In this document: in pieces, positions 6,894-15,967 of the stretch
Layout of the letters: every line of letters starts with the position of its first letter
Numbering within the stretch: the first letter of the stretch is position 1
Assembly (NCBI GenBank): GCA_023451735.1
Contig: JAEXYH010000093.1
Location: 62,001-126,000 of the forward strand
Direction: 5' to 3'
Origin: Pseudomonadota bacterium
GTDB taxonomy: Bacteria > Pseudomonadota > Alphaproteobacteria > Rhizobiales > Rhizobiaceae
DNA length: 64,000 nt
The notes under the pieces: model-generated
Database searches by the model: none
What the model was told of the DNA's origin: nothing
The model's input: the letters and a program-made list of their open reading frames with translations, nothing else
Position numbers and translations under genes: made by a program

Positions 6894-8429
6894 ATGACGC
6901 CTCCCACATCTCCCGTCGTCCCGCTCGTTGCCAGCCACCGGCAGCGATTGATCGTTTTCTTCTTCCTGATGGCGGCGCTGTTCATGGCGACGCTCGACAA
7001 CCAGATCGTCTCCACGGCACTGCCGACCATTGTCGGTGAATTCGGCCAAATGGAGCGTTTCGGCTGGGTAAGCTCCGCCTTTCTGCTGGCGACCAGCGCT
7101 GTCATGCCGATCTATGGCAAGCTGGGCGATCTTTTCGGCCGCAAATACGTCATGCTGGCGGCCATCGTCATCTTCACGCTCGGCTCGCTTGCCTGCGGTT
7201 TCGCATGGTCGATGGATAGCCTGATCGCGGCCCGCGTTTTCCAGGGGCTCGGTGGCGGCGGCATCATGGTATCGATCTTCTCGATCAATGCGGATCTCTT
7301 CGAACCGCGCGAACGGGCCAAATACCAGAGTTATTCCAGCCTGATGATCATGGCGTCCGGCAGCCTGGGTCCCGTTCTCGGCGGCACGATGAGCGATCTC
7401 TTCGGCTGGCGCTCGATCTTTCTCATCAACCTGCCGCTCGGTGCCATCGTCGTCACCGGCCTGATCATGATGCTGCCTTATCGCCGCCCGACTCGCCAGC
7501 CGAAGATCGATTATGTCGGCGCGGTCGTGCTCGCCGTAACGATCACCTGCCTCGTCGCTTTTGCCGACAGCCGCCAGATCTTTGGTTCGCTCGTCGCACC
7601 TGCCTCGCTTGCTCTGCTCGCCTTCGGCATCGTCTGCGCCTGCCTCTGGGTTTTTGTCGAAAGCCGCGTGCCGGAACCGATCGTGCCCCTGAAGCTTTTC
7701 CGGGACAGCACATTTTCGCTCTATCTCATCATCTCGCTCTGCGCCGGTTCGGTCGGTATAGGCCTCGTCAACTATTATGCACTTTTCCTGCAGACGACGA
7801 CCGGCCTGTCGCCCTCCGCCGCCGGATTGTTCTTCATCGCGCTGACCGGCGGCATTGTCGCAGGCTCGCTCTCGGCCGGCCGCCTGATCTCGATCACCGG
7901 GCGCTACAAGCCCTTCACCGTGATCGGTCTCGCCATGAGTGTGATCATGTTGTTCTGTTTTTCGCAGATTGGTCACGACGTCTCTCTGGTCATGGTCGCG
8001 ACGCTCATGTTCCTGCAGGGACTGTCGGTCGGTTTTGGCCAGCAGGCGCCGATCATCGGCGTGCAGAATGCCGCTCCCCGCGGCGATGTCGGTGCGGCAA
8101 GCGGCGCCGTGTCGCTGATGCGCATGGGCGGCGCCTCGATCGCGATCTCGCTTTTCGGTGCGATCATCGGCACGGGCCTGAAGGCACATCCGGTCGAAAT
8201 TCCCGGCCTGCCCGATATCGAGGCTTTGACGCCAAAAATCCTTGCCGGTCTGCCCGAAGCATCGCAGCAGGCGGTTGCAGCCGTCTATCATGACGTCTTT
8301 TCACCGCTCTTCCTTGTTGCCACTGCGATTGCCCTGATCGGCCTCGTCGCTGCCCTGTGCCTCAAGCCGATCCAGCTTCCGACGATGCAGTCCAATTCTC
8401 AGCCGAAAGAGGAAAAGGCAGCCGCCTGA
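6894..8429 (+). CDS. MFS drug efflux transporter, DHA2 (EmrB/QacA) family
   Basis: Inner-membrane proton antiporter of 511 residues with about 14 predicted transmembrane helices. The first helix pair carries the DHA2 signature (ATLDNQIVSTALPTIVGEF), motif A between TM2 and TM3 reads GKLGDLFGRKYVM, and motif C (GSLGPVLGGTMSDLFGWRSI) marks an antiporter. No adjacent EmrA-like adaptor, so it probably exports into the periplasm alone. It is divergent from a MarR regulator and has a clear promoter/operator upstream. Likely substrates are hydrophobic drugs or toxins; the specific one cannot be read from sequence. Confidence 0.93.
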   Translation: MTPPTSPVVPLVASHRQRLIVFFFLMAALFMATLDNQIVSTALPTIVGEFGQMERFGWVSSAFLLATSAVMPIYGKLGDLFGRKYVMLAAIVIFTLGSLACGFAWSMDSLIAARVFQGLGGGGIMVSIFSINADLFEPRERAKYQSYSSLMIMASGSLGPVLGGTMSDLFGWRSIFLINLPLGAIVVTGLIMMLPYRRPTRQPKIDYVGAVVLAVTITCLVAFADSRQIFGSLVAPASLALLAFGIVCACLWVFVESRVPEPIVPLKLFRDSTFSLYLIISLCAGSVGIGLVNYYALFLQTTTGLSPSAAGLFFIALTGGIVAGSLSAGRLISITGRYKPFTVIGLAMSVIMLFCFSQIGHDVSLVMVATLMFLQGLSVGFGQQAPIIGVQNAAPRGDVGAASGAVSLMRMGGASIAISLFGAIIGTGLKAHPVEIPGLPDIEALTPKILAGLPEASQQAVAAVYHDVFSPLFLVATAIALIGLVAALCLKPIQLPTMQSNSQPKEEKAAA

Positions 8430-8432
8430 CAT

Positions 8433-8460
8433 CCTCGAAACTCCGCCCCTCGAAACTCCG
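8433..8460. repeat. Tandem 15-bp repeat
   Basis: CCTCGAAACTCCG occurs at 8433-8445 and again at 8448-8460, separated by CC, between the MFS exporter and the exonuclease gene. Probably a small local duplication. Confidence 0.5.
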
Positions 8461-8468
8461 GGGGGCAC

Positions 8469-8484
8469 GCCTATCTTGATAGGC
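8469..8484 (+). promoter_or_regulatory. Hairpin abutting the exonuclease start codon
   Basis: GCCTATC-TT-GATAGGC is a perfect 7-bp inverted repeat ending one base before ATG 8485, where a Shine-Dalgarno would normally be. It could be an operator or a translation-limiting RNA hairpin. Confidence 0.4.
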
Positions 8485-9495
8485 ATGAAACCCGAAGCCC
8501 TGCTTCATCCCACGCCTGCCGGGCTGTTCTGCCCCATCGGCAATTTCTATGTCGATCCCGTCCGCCCCGTCGAACGGGCGCTGATCACCCACGGCCATTC
8601 CGACCATGCCCGATCCGGCCATGGCCATGTGCTTGCCACCCGCCAGACGCTCGACATCATGGCGATCCGGTATGGCGAGGATTTCGCCGGGTCCGAACAG
8701 GCGGCCGCATGGGGTGAGGAAATCGTCATTAACGGCGTGAAGGTGATGTTCAGGCCGGCGGGACACGTCCTCGGCTCGGCCCAGATCCTGATCGAAATGG
8801 GCGGCATGCGCATCGTCGTCTCGGGTGACTACAAGCGCGGCATCGACCCGACCTGCGCGCCCTTCGAGCCGATCCCATGTGATGTCTTCATCACCGAGGC
8901 GACCTTCGGCCTGCCGGTCTTTCACCACCCGGACCCGAAGGCCGAGATCGAAAAACTCTTCACCTCGCTCAAGCAGTTTCCCGAACGCAGCCATCTCGTC
9001 GGCGCCTATGCGCTCGGCAAGGCGCAGCGCGTCATTCGTCTGATCCGCGACAACGGGTATTCGGAACCGATCTACATTCACGGCGCGCTGGCAAGGCTCT
9101 GTGACTATTATCGATCCGAGGGCATTGAGCTTGGTGATTTGAGACCGGCAACGATCGAAAAGAGCAAGCCAACCGAATTTGCCGGTGCCATCGTCGTCGG
9201 CCCGCCCTCCGCCTTCCAGGACCGCTGGGCGCGGCGCTTCAACGAACCGCTGATCTCGTTCGCCTCCGGCTGGATGATGGTCCGCCAGCGGGCCAAACAA
9301 GGTGGGGTGGAGCTGCCGCTCGTCGTCTCCGACCATTGCGACTGGCCGGAATTGCTTGCAACGATCAAGGAGGTCGCCCCGCAGCAGGTCTGGGTCACGC
9401 ATGGCCGCGAGGAAGCGCTGGTGCGTTGGTGCGAGTTGCATGGCATCCCGGCAAGACCGCTGCATCTCGTGGGTTATGAGGACGAGGGGGATTGA
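8485..9495 (+). CDS. Ligase-associated DNA exonuclease (metallo-beta-lactamase/beta-CASP fold)
   Basis: 336-residue nuclease of the TIGR04122 group, related to SNM1/Pso2 and CPSF-73. The zinc motif HGHSDHARSG (HxHxDH) lies near residue 38, further metal ligands appear in PAGHVLGSAQI and SGDYKRG, and beta-CASP motifs appear toward the C-terminus (VSDHCDWPELL, VWVTHGREEALV). In many alphaproteobacteria this gene is followed by the ATP-dependent ligase, as here (76 bp apart), together with a helicase and a phosphoesterase in a DNA end- or crosslink-repair set. The helicase and phosphoesterase are not next to it. ATG 8485 was chosen over an upstream TTG at 8476. Confidence 0.9.
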   Translation: MKPEALLHPTPAGLFCPIGNFYVDPVRPVERALITHGHSDHARSGHGHVLATRQTLDIMAIRYGEDFAGSEQAAAWGEEIVINGVKVMFRPAGHVLGSAQILIEMGGMRIVVSGDYKRGIDPTCAPFEPIPCDVFITEATFGLPVFHHPDPKAEIEKLFTSLKQFPERSHLVGAYALGKAQRVIRLIRDNGYSEPIYIHGALARLCDYYRSEGIELGDLRPATIEKSKPTEFAGAIVVGPPSAFQDRWARRFNEPLISFASGWMMVRQRAKQGGVELPLVVSDHCDWPELLATIKEVAPQQVWVTHGREEALVRWCELHGIPARPLHLVGYEDEGD

Positions 9496-9571
9496 TGATG
9501 AGCCATCTGCATCGCGATACCCCAAAGGGGGGCCGGCACGGCACTGCGCGCGCTATCCGCGGGGCCACCTC

Positions 9572-11203
9572 ATGAAACCCTTCGCAACCCTTCTCGACCG
9601 CCTCGTCCTCACACCATCCCGTAACGGCAAGCTCACCCTGCTTGTCGATTATTTCCGCACCACGCCCGATCCTGATCGCGGCTACGGGCTTGCGGCACTT
9701 GCCGGTGCTCTGGACTTGAAAAGCGTCAAGCCCGCCATGCTGCGCGAACTCGTCATGGAGCGCATGGACGAGGTGTTGTTTCGCTACTCCTATGACTATG
9801 TCGGCGATCTTGCCGAAACCATCTCGCTCGTCTGGGATGGCGGCGCCAGGGAGCGGATCGACGACGACCACCAGCCGCGCCTTTCCGAGGTCGTAAAACG
9901 GATGAACTCGCTCGGCCGCACCGAAGTGCGCGGCGCCGTGCGCGATCTTCTCGACCATCTCGATCCGTCCGGTCGCTTCGCCTTCCTCAAGCTTGCCACA
10001 GGCTCGCTCAGGATCGGCGTTTCCGCCCGCTTGGCCAAGCAGGCGCTGGCGGACATGAGCGGGAAGGATATCATCGAGATCGAAACGCTCTGGCATGGCC
10101 TGACGCCGCCATACGAACCGCTTTTCGCCTGGCTGGAGGGCAGGGCGGATAAGCCCGTGCTCGCGACGCCTGCAATCTTCCATTCCGTCATGCTCGCCAA
10201 TCCGGTCGAAACCGGCGACCTCGAAAAGCTGGACCCACGGGACTATGCCGCCGAGTGGAAATGGGACGGCATCCGCGTGCAGATGTCGAGCCATGGCGGC
10301 ACGAGAAAACTCTACTCCCGCTCCGGCGACGATATTACCGGTGCTTTCCCGGATGTCGTCGAGGCGATCAATTTCGAAGGCGTCATCGATGGCGAGCTTC
10401 TGGTCGGCGGCACGAAAAGAACCAACGCCCCGACCCGCACCTTTTCCGACCTGCAGCAGCGCTTGAACCGCAAGACCGTGACGGCGAAGATGATCGACGA
10501 ATACCCCGCCTTCGTCCGCGCCTATGACCTTCTGTTTCAGGGTGAGGTGGATATTCGCCCCGATGGTTTCCTCACTCGCCGCGATCGCCTCTCCGAAGTG
10601 ATCGCCAATGCCCCGCACGACCGGTTCGATCTCTCCGATCTCGTGCCTTTCACCGACTGGACCGAACTCGATCGACTGAGGGCCGATCCCCCCGATCCGG
10701 TCATCGAAGGCGTGATGATCAAGCGCAAGGACAGCCCCTACCAGGCCGGCCGGCTCAAGGGGCCTTGGTTCAAGTGGAAGCGCGAGCCCTACAATATCGA
10801 TGCCGTGATGCTTTACGCCCAGCGCGGCCACGGCAAACGTTCCAGCTATTATTCCGACTTCACCTTCGGCGTCTGGACAAAGACGGAGGAGGGCGATCAG
10901 CTCGTGCCGGTCGGAAAAGCCTATTTCGGCTTCACGGATGCGGAACTCGAAGTGCTCGACAAGTTCGTCCGTGACAACACGATCGATCGCTTCGGCCCGG
11001 TAAGAGCGGTCAAGGCGACGCCCGATTTTGGCTTCGTGCTGGAAGTCGCCTTCGAAGGCATCGCCCGCTCCACCCGCCACAAGTCCGGCGTCGCCATGCG
11101 CTTTCCCCGTATTGCAAGGCTTCGACAGGACAAGCTGCCGCGTGATGCCGACCGGCTGGAAACGCTGGTCGCAATGATCGAGACGCGGGAAGGGAAACCC
11201 TGA
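9572..11203 (+). CDS. ATP-dependent DNA ligase, cisplatin-damage-response type
   Basis: Joins nicked DNA through an AMP-lysine intermediate. 543 residues from ATG 9572: an N-terminal alpha-helical DNA-binding domain (about 1-200), an adenylation domain with motif I KWDG around Lys230, motif III/IIIa region YDLLFQGE, motif IV EGVMIKRKDSPYQAGR, motif V WFKWKRE, and a C-terminal OB-fold (VGKAYFGFTDAELEVLDKFV). It matches the TIGR04120-type ligases encoded beside the beta-CASP exonuclease, and the two are probably co-transcribed. The open frame extends upstream into the exonuclease gene, but MKPFATLLDRLVLTPSRNGK is the family N-terminus. Confidence 0.93.
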   Translation: MKPFATLLDRLVLTPSRNGKLTLLVDYFRTTPDPDRGYGLAALAGALDLKSVKPAMLRELVMERMDEVLFRYSYDYVGDLAETISLVWDGGARERIDDDHQPRLSEVVKRMNSLGRTEVRGAVRDLLDHLDPSGRFAFLKLATGSLRIGVSARLAKQALADMSGKDIIEIETLWHGLTPPYEPLFAWLEGRADKPVLATPAIFHSVMLANPVETGDLEKLDPRDYAAEWKWDGIRVQMSSHGGTRKLYSRSGDDITGAFPDVVEAINFEGVIDGELLVGGTKRTNAPTRTFSDLQQRLNRKTVTAKMIDEYPAFVRAYDLLFQGEVDIRPDGFLTRRDRLSEVIANAPHDRFDLSDLVPFTDWTELDRLRADPPDPVIEGVMIKRKDSPYQAGRLKGPWFKWKREPYNIDAVMLYAQRGHGKRSSYYSDFTFGVWTKTEEGDQLVPVGKAYFGFTDAELEVLDKFVRDNTIDRFGPVRAVKATPDFGFVLEVAFEGIARSTRHKSGVAMRFPRIARLRQDKLPRDADRLETLVAMIETREGKP

Positions 11204-11398
11204 CATTTCCGGTCATGCTTAAATTGTGCATTAGGCGAGTTAGCTGATGCCTCTCACGCCAAGGTGATTATCTTGGCCGCAGCGGGCGCGCTCTTTGCGG
11301 CGCTCCATCCCGCTCGTCCCCCCGGTGGCCTTCCGTGTCGCCTTGCATTTTCAAAGCTCCGTTCGCGAAATCGCCGACGCGCATATTTGAGAAAAACG

Positions 11399-12496
11399 AT
11401 GTCCGTTCCTGAAATTGCTTTCCCCCGCCGCCCGCTGTCGCTTGCCTCCGCCACTGTTTCGCTGCCGCGTGGCTTTTTCTGGTTTTCCCCTGTCATCATT
11501 GCGCTGGCCGGTTTCATCATCTGGTGGCAAGGGCCGGGCCTTTGGCGCGACTATCAGATCAGCCGCAATCCGGTCGTGCTGGAAGAAGGCGATATCAGAA
11601 ACGGCAAATGCACCACCCGCAAGGCGGTGATGACGGAATGCGAGGCGAACCTGAGCTATAGCTACGAAGGCCAGTCCTATCGTTCGGAAACGCACTTCTT
11701 TTTCATCGACATTCATTCCGGTGACTACATGACCGATCTGGTCATTTCCGCCGATCATCCGGAACTCGCCACGCTTAGCCTGGGTCTGGAAAAGCTGTGG
11801 AACCGCCTCATCTCCTTCGCCGTCTTTGCCGGTTCGCTCGGCTTCCTGGGTGGTGCGATGGTATTTCTGGCAGTTCGCGTATGGCGCGTACGCCGCCAGA
11901 TCCGCCGGCCGGCGGAGCTGACCTTGATCCCGGTCGCAATCACCGCCGCCAACAAAAGCGGCAGGCGCCTGTTCGTCACCTATGTGGACAAGCTTGCTCC
12001 CGGCATGACCAAGCGCACATCATACACGCTGTTCAAACGTAGCGAGGAACCTTTGCTCCTGACGGGTGCACAGGGTAATCCGGTCGGTGCCGCTATCCGC
12101 CACGGAAACACGGCGCTGCCGGTCATGATCGACGCAGGGCTGCAGCGCATAGACCTGACGCCGGAGGAGCGCGAGACGGCGCTTGCCTCGATCCGCGCCG
12201 CGCAGGCCGAGTTGGGCGAAACCGTACCGACGACAGCGCCGAAAAAGCAGCTGCAATGGATGCGCGGCTTCAAGACGCTGCTCGTCGGCATCATCCTCGC
12301 CGTTGTCGCAGCACTTTGCTATTGGGGCTGGTATGTCACGACCTCGCCGACACAATTCGATCAGATCGGCATGGAGATCAACAACGTCCTGCCGGGTCCG
12401 ATAAACGAATGGGGCTGCGACCAGTTGCAGAAGCGCTTTGGCGATGACCGTGCGCCCCACGGCTGCACCGCGAGCGATTACAGCAGCTGGAAGTGA
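11399..12496 (+). CDS. DUF3592-like membrane protein
   Basis: 365 residues with three strong membrane segments: about 28-45 (FWFSPVIIALAGFIIWW), about 140-165 (FAVFAGSLGFLGGAMVFLAV) and about 295-315 (LLVGIILAVVAALCYWGW). Between the first two lies an extracytoplasmic region with two cysteines (NGKCTTRKAVMTECEANLSY) and a Tyr-rich beta segment typical of DUF3592. The region between TM2 and TM3 is cytoplasmic. Function unknown. ATG 11399 is preferred because upstream in-frame codons look non-coding; no strong SD is visible. Followed 114 bp later by a hydrolase gene on the same strand. Confidence 0.75.
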   Translation: MSVPEIAFPRRPLSLASATVSLPRGFFWFSPVIIALAGFIIWWQGPGLWRDYQISRNPVVLEEGDIRNGKCTTRKAVMTECEANLSYSYEGQSYRSETHFFFIDIHSGDYMTDLVISADHPELATLSLGLEKLWNRLISFAVFAGSLGFLGGAMVFLAVRVWRVRRQIRRPAELTLIPVAITAANKSGRRLFVTYVDKLAPGMTKRTSYTLFKRSEEPLLLTGAQGNPVGAAIRHGNTALPVMIDAGLQRIDLTPEERETALASIRAAQAELGETVPTTAPKKQLQWMRGFKTLLVGIILAVVAALCYWGWYVTTSPTQFDQIGMEINNVLPGPINEWGCDQLQKRFGDDRAPHGCTASDYSSWK

Positions 12497-12610
12497 GGCC
12501 GCTGCCTTGAAATTGCCGTGAGGCAGGTACCCATTGGCGAATACGAAATACGGCCTTCTTCTTCTCCGCTGGAGTGTCGTATTTCCATCCCGCCCCTGGA
12601 TGTTTCGCCA

Positions 12611-13510
12611 ATGACACTGACCCGCCGCATGATCCTTGCCGGCATTGCCGCCGGCGCAGTTTCCCGAGCCGCCATCGCCGCCGCCCCGTTTTCCGCGCCG
12701 GATGTTCCGCCGCTCGAAAAGCAGGATTACGCCGAGGCGAGGCGGCATTTCTCCACCCATCTGCTGAAGAACGGGCCATCGCCGGAAGCCTCGCCTTTGC
12801 TCGGCACGCCGCCCGGTGCAAAACGCATCACCTATCCCGGCGGCCCGGATGGCACGATCCCGCTGGTTGCCTGGCTCTCCCACTACGAGCCGTCGCAGAA
12901 GCTGAAGCCTGCCGTACTTTTCCTTCACGGCGGCAATGCCACCGGCGACGGCCATTGGGACCTGATGAAACCCTATTGGGAAGCCGGTTTCGTCGTCATC
13001 CTGCCGTCCTTCCGCGGGGAGAATGGGCAGGCAGGAAACTATTCCGGCTTTTACGACGAGACGAGCGATGCGCTCGCCGCCGCTGTCTATCTGGAAAACC
13101 TGCCGGGCATAGACCGCAACCGCCTTTTCCTCGCCGGTCACTCGAATGGCGGCACGCTCGCGCTGCTTTCCGCCATGACGCGGAAATTCCGCGCCGCCGT
13201 GCCGATCTCCGCCGGTGTCAGCGCCTGGCGTTATTTCGGCCGTTATACGGACGAGATCCGTTTTGATCCGGACAAAAGCCGGGAATTCGTCATGCGTTCC
13301 TCGGTCTGTTTCGCGCCGAGCCTCAAATGTCCGACGCTTCTTCTGCGCGGAAGCGAGGAACGGCCCTTCGATCAGGATCACCAGCTTCTCGTCGACCGGG
13401 CGAAATCGGCTGGTGTCTCGATCGACAGGAGGCTTCTGCCCGGCACCCATAATGGTGTCGTGCCGGGCGCGGTCGCTCAAAGCATTCGCTTCTTCGATCA
13501 GTTCACCTGA
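12611..13510 (+). CDS. Exported alpha/beta hydrolase (dienelactone hydrolase / prolyl-oligopeptidase-like)
   Basis: 299 residues starting with a Tat-type signal (MTLTRRMILAGIAAGAVSRA). Alpha/beta-hydrolase features: oxyanion-loop LFLHGGNATG, nucleophile elbow AGHSNGG with the catalytic Ser, acid region LLLRGSEERPF and a catalytic His in PGTHNG. The S9-like lid is absent, so this is a single-domain esterase or peptidase-like enzyme acting in the periplasm. Substrate unknown. ATG 12611 is chosen because the signal peptide begins there; the longer open frame to 12518 adds 31 unconvincing residues. A strong terminator follows at 13633. Confidence 0.82.
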   Translation: MTLTRRMILAGIAAGAVSRAAIAAAPFSAPDVPPLEKQDYAEARRHFSTHLLKNGPSPEASPLLGTPPGAKRITYPGGPDGTIPLVAWLSHYEPSQKLKPAVLFLHGGNATGDGHWDLMKPYWEAGFVVILPSFRGENGQAGNYSGFYDETSDALAAAVYLENLPGIDRNRLFLAGHSNGGTLALLSAMTRKFRAAVPISAGVSAWRYFGRYTDEIRFDPDKSREFVMRSSVCFAPSLKCPTLLLRGSEERPFDQDHQLLVDRAKSAGVSIDRRLLPGTHNGVVPGAVAQSIRFFDQFT

Positions 13511-13626
13511 TCCACCGCTTGGCTCGAACCGCGCCGATATCGACGACGGCATTCCCGAGAGAGCGCCGGTCGTTGGACATGCCGCAGATAAGCGATGCGC
13601 TCCCCGATGTCCGGTGCTCCTTCAAA

Positions 13627-13657
13627 GAAAAAGGCGGGGTTTTGGCCCCGCCTTTTT
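13627..13657. terminator. Bidirectional rho-independent terminator
   Basis: GGCGGGG-TTTTGG-CCCCGCC (13633-13652) is flanked by A-rich sequence on the left and TTTTT on the right. It can end both the hydrolase gene (+) and the convergent chemotaxis receptor gene (-). Confidence 0.88.
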
Positions 13658-13683
13658 ATCACTCGAACAGTAATCGTCGTTGA

Positions 13684-15681
13684 TCAGAATTCTTCCCAGT
13701 TGTCCGCGGCCGGTGCTGCGGCAGCGGCGCTGCTGCGGCCGCCGCCGAAGGCCTGGGCAAGCTTGCCGACCATGCCGCGGGCAGGCGAGGCGACCGGTGC
13801 CGAGCTGCGCGAAGCGGATTTGACCGGTCCGGCCATCGTCGATGCGGTCTGGCGCAAAGCGGCGCTCTGCTGCGAATAACCCGCGCTGCCACCCTGGCTC
13901 AGCTGGAACTGCGAGACCAGTTCACGCAGGCGGCCGGCTTCGGTAGCAAGCGTCGCGCCGGCGGCGTTGGCTTCTTCCACCATGGCGGCGTTCTGCTGGG
14001 TGACCTGGTCCATCTGGTTGACGGCCGTGTTGACCTCGGCGAGACCCACCGACTGCTCGCGCGAGGAGGTTGCGATCGCATCCATGTGCTGGTTGATCGT
14101 GACGATGTAGTTCTCGATCGTCTTCAGTGCCGTGCCGGTATCGCTGACCAGCTTGACGCCGGTCTCGACCTCGACCGACGACTTGCCGATCAGGTCCTTG
14201 ATCTCCTTGGCGGCCTGGGCGGAACGCTGCGCCAGTTCGCGAACTTCCTGGGCGACGACCGCAAAGCCCTTGCCGGCTTCGCCCGCCCGCGCGGCTTCGA
14301 CACCGGCGTTGAGGGCAAGCAGGTTGGTCTGGAAGGCGATGTCGTCGATCACGCCGATGATGTTGGAGATCTGGCCGGACGATTCTTCGATACGGCCCAT
14401 TGCGTTGACTGCATTGGCAACGACCGCGCCCGAATGGCGGGCGCTTTCATTCGCCTGGATGGCGACCGTGCGGGCCTCTTCGGCGCGCTTCGACGAGTTC
14501 GATACGTTGGTGGTGATCTGGTCGAGAGCGGCGGCGGTTTCTTCCAGCGAGGCGGCCTGCTGCTCCGTCCGCTTGGAAAGGTCGTCGGCGCTCTGGCTGA
14601 CTTCGCGCGAGCCCGAATCGATCGAGCTCGTTGCCTGGGCAACCGAGCCGAGCGTGCCGCGCAACTGCGAGACCGCGGCATTGAAGTCTGCACGCAGGCT
14701 TTCGAATTCCTGGGCGAAGGCGCGATCGAGCTGGAACGTCAGGTCGCCGGCAGACAGGTGTTTGAGGCCGGTGGCCAGCCCGTTGGTGGCCTCAGCCATG
14801 GCTTCGGCGCGGATGCGCGCCTCTTCGGCATTGCGCTGGCGCTGTTCTTCGGTGAGGCTGCGCTGGGCTTCCGCATCGCGCTCCAGCGCCTGCGTCTTCA
14901 GGGCGTTGTCCTTGAACACCTGAACGGCCTGAGCCATCGTGCCGATTTCGTCACGACGGTTGAGACCCGGAATCTCGCGGGCCGTTTCGCCGGAAGCGAG
15001 TTCTGCCATGCGGTCGCTCAGCCGGGCGATCGGGCCGGTAATGCCGCGCGAGGCGACGTAGAGGCCGAGCAGGATCAGTGCGGCCAGCGAAACACCCAGG
15101 GCGATAAGGCCGGTGATGATCGTGTCGTTCGTATCCGCCTGCAGTTCTTCCGTGCCGACATCCACGGACTTCATCAGCTCGTCATTGCCGGAAGCGAAAA
15201 GCGGTAGAACCTGCATGACCTTGGTACCCGCATCGCGCATGGCGGCGCGGGCCTGGATCGCCTGGCCGTTCTTGGCAAGTGCGATGACCTGTTGGCCCAG
15301 CTGATCGAACTCATCGACGGCCTTCAATATGGCGTCGGCGGCAGCGCGGCGCGTGGGCACGAGATCGGCGGTCATGCCGATACGCTGCTTCATCAGGTCA
15401 CGGTCGCTCTCGTATTTCTTCACGGCGGCAGCAAATTCCGGCGAAGCGGGGTCGTTCACCTGCATCAGGCCAAGCTGCAGGCCCATCTGCAGCAATCCGC
15501 CCGTTGCGCGCGCATTCAGCGTTGCGGCCGTGCTCTCATGCGAAATGAAATAGGAGTATTTCTCGTCGGCATTCTTGAACTGCATGCTGACATAGATGAG
15601 GCCGATAAGGGCGATCGCCCCCATCAGTGCGATGACCGCGACGATCTTCGTGCGGATCTTTGCGTTTTCGAGGAACTGCAT
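13684..15681 (-). CDS. Methyl-accepting chemotaxis protein
   Basis: 665-residue membrane chemoreceptor. TM1 is about 10-30, a roughly 155-residue periplasmic four-helix-bundle sensor follows, TM2 is about 190-208 ([20 protein letters not shown]), HAMP runs from about 210 to 262, and a second HAMP-like segment ([19 protein letters not shown]) precedes the signalling hairpin with the conserved tip [20 protein letters not shown]. The C-terminus ends DNWEEF, fitting the NWETF-type pentapeptide that tethers CheR/CheB. It signals to CheA/CheW, which are not encoded here. The ligand is unknown. Starts with a signal-anchor; its upstream region carries a long inverted repeat at 15832. Confidence 0.95.
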   Translation of the reverse strand: MQFLENAKIRTKIVAVIALMGAIALIGLIYVSMQFKNADEKYSYFISHESTAATLNARATGGLLQMGLQLGLMQVNDPASPEFAAAVKKYESDRDLMKQRIGMTADLVPTRRAAADAILKAVDEFDQLGQQVIALAKNGQAIQARAAMRDAGTKVMQVLPLFASGNDELMKSVDVGTEELQADTNDTIITGLIALGVSLAALILLGLYVASRGITGPIARLSDRMAELASGETAREIPGLNRRDEIGTMAQAVQVFKDNALKTQALERDAEAQRSLTEEQRQRNAEEARIRAEAMAEATNGLATGLKHLSAGDLTFQLDRAFAQEFESLRADFNAAVSQLRGTLGSVAQATSSIDSGSREVSQSADDLSKRTEQQAASLEETAAALDQITTNVSNSSKRAEEARTVAIQANESARHSGAVVANAVNAMGRIEESSGQISNIIGVIDDIAFQTNLLALNAGVEAARAGEAGKGFAVVAQEVRELAQRSAQAAKEIKDLIGKSSVEVETGVKLVSDTGTALKTIENYIVTINQHMDAIATSSREQSVGLAEVNTAVNQMDQVTQQNAAMVEEANAAGATLATEAGRLRELVSQFQLSQGGSAGYSQQSAALRQTASTMAGPVKSASRSSAPVASPARGMVGKLAQAFGGGRSSAAAAAPAADNWEEF

Positions 15682-15831
15682 TTCTCTTCCTATAGGGAAA
15701 AGGCGCTCCCACGCGGGTCATGCGAAAACGCTGCCATACGCCGGGATGCCGTCTGGATGATTACATGACGATCATCACCGCTCGCATCGCGGCTGAACCT
15801 GCCCGCACCGTCATGCGAGAACTAGCCTGCG

Positions 15832-15855
15832 CATGTTTAAATTTGATTAAACATG
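15832..15855. promoter_or_regulatory. Inverted repeat between divergent MCP and L,D-transpeptidase genes
   Basis: CATGTTTAA-N6-TTAAACATG has perfect 9-bp arms. It lies 150 bp upstream of the receptor gene and 112 bp upstream of the transpeptidase gene, and could be a regulator site for either. Confidence 0.5.
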
Positions 15856-15967
15856 TTGGGACCACACGCTGACGTGAAGGGACGAACCCCGGGCATGCCC
15901 GACACCAGTTTCGCGCCAGCGCCACCTGCCAAAGTGCCTGAGACGTCATCTGCTCAAGCGGGTCCTT

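Noticed and set aside
6816..8291. Long minus-strand open frame (491 codons) opposite the MFS exporter
   Set aside because: Its product is extremely His/Asp/Arg-rich without domains. It is the antisense shadow of a GC-rich membrane-protein gene.
9395..11206. 603-codon minus-strand open frame opposite the DNA ligase
   Set aside because: Composition is a mirror of the ligase codons and there is no ribosome site; the plus-strand ligase motifs are unambiguous.
12020..13552. 510-codon minus-strand open frame over the hydrolase gene
   Set aside because: Antisense to two genes with clear domains, with no recognisable motif.
15837..15850. Possible CtrA site TTAA...TTAA upstream of the chemoreceptor
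   Set aside because: Spacing is six, not seven, bases, and the motif is better explained as a 9-bp inverted repeat.
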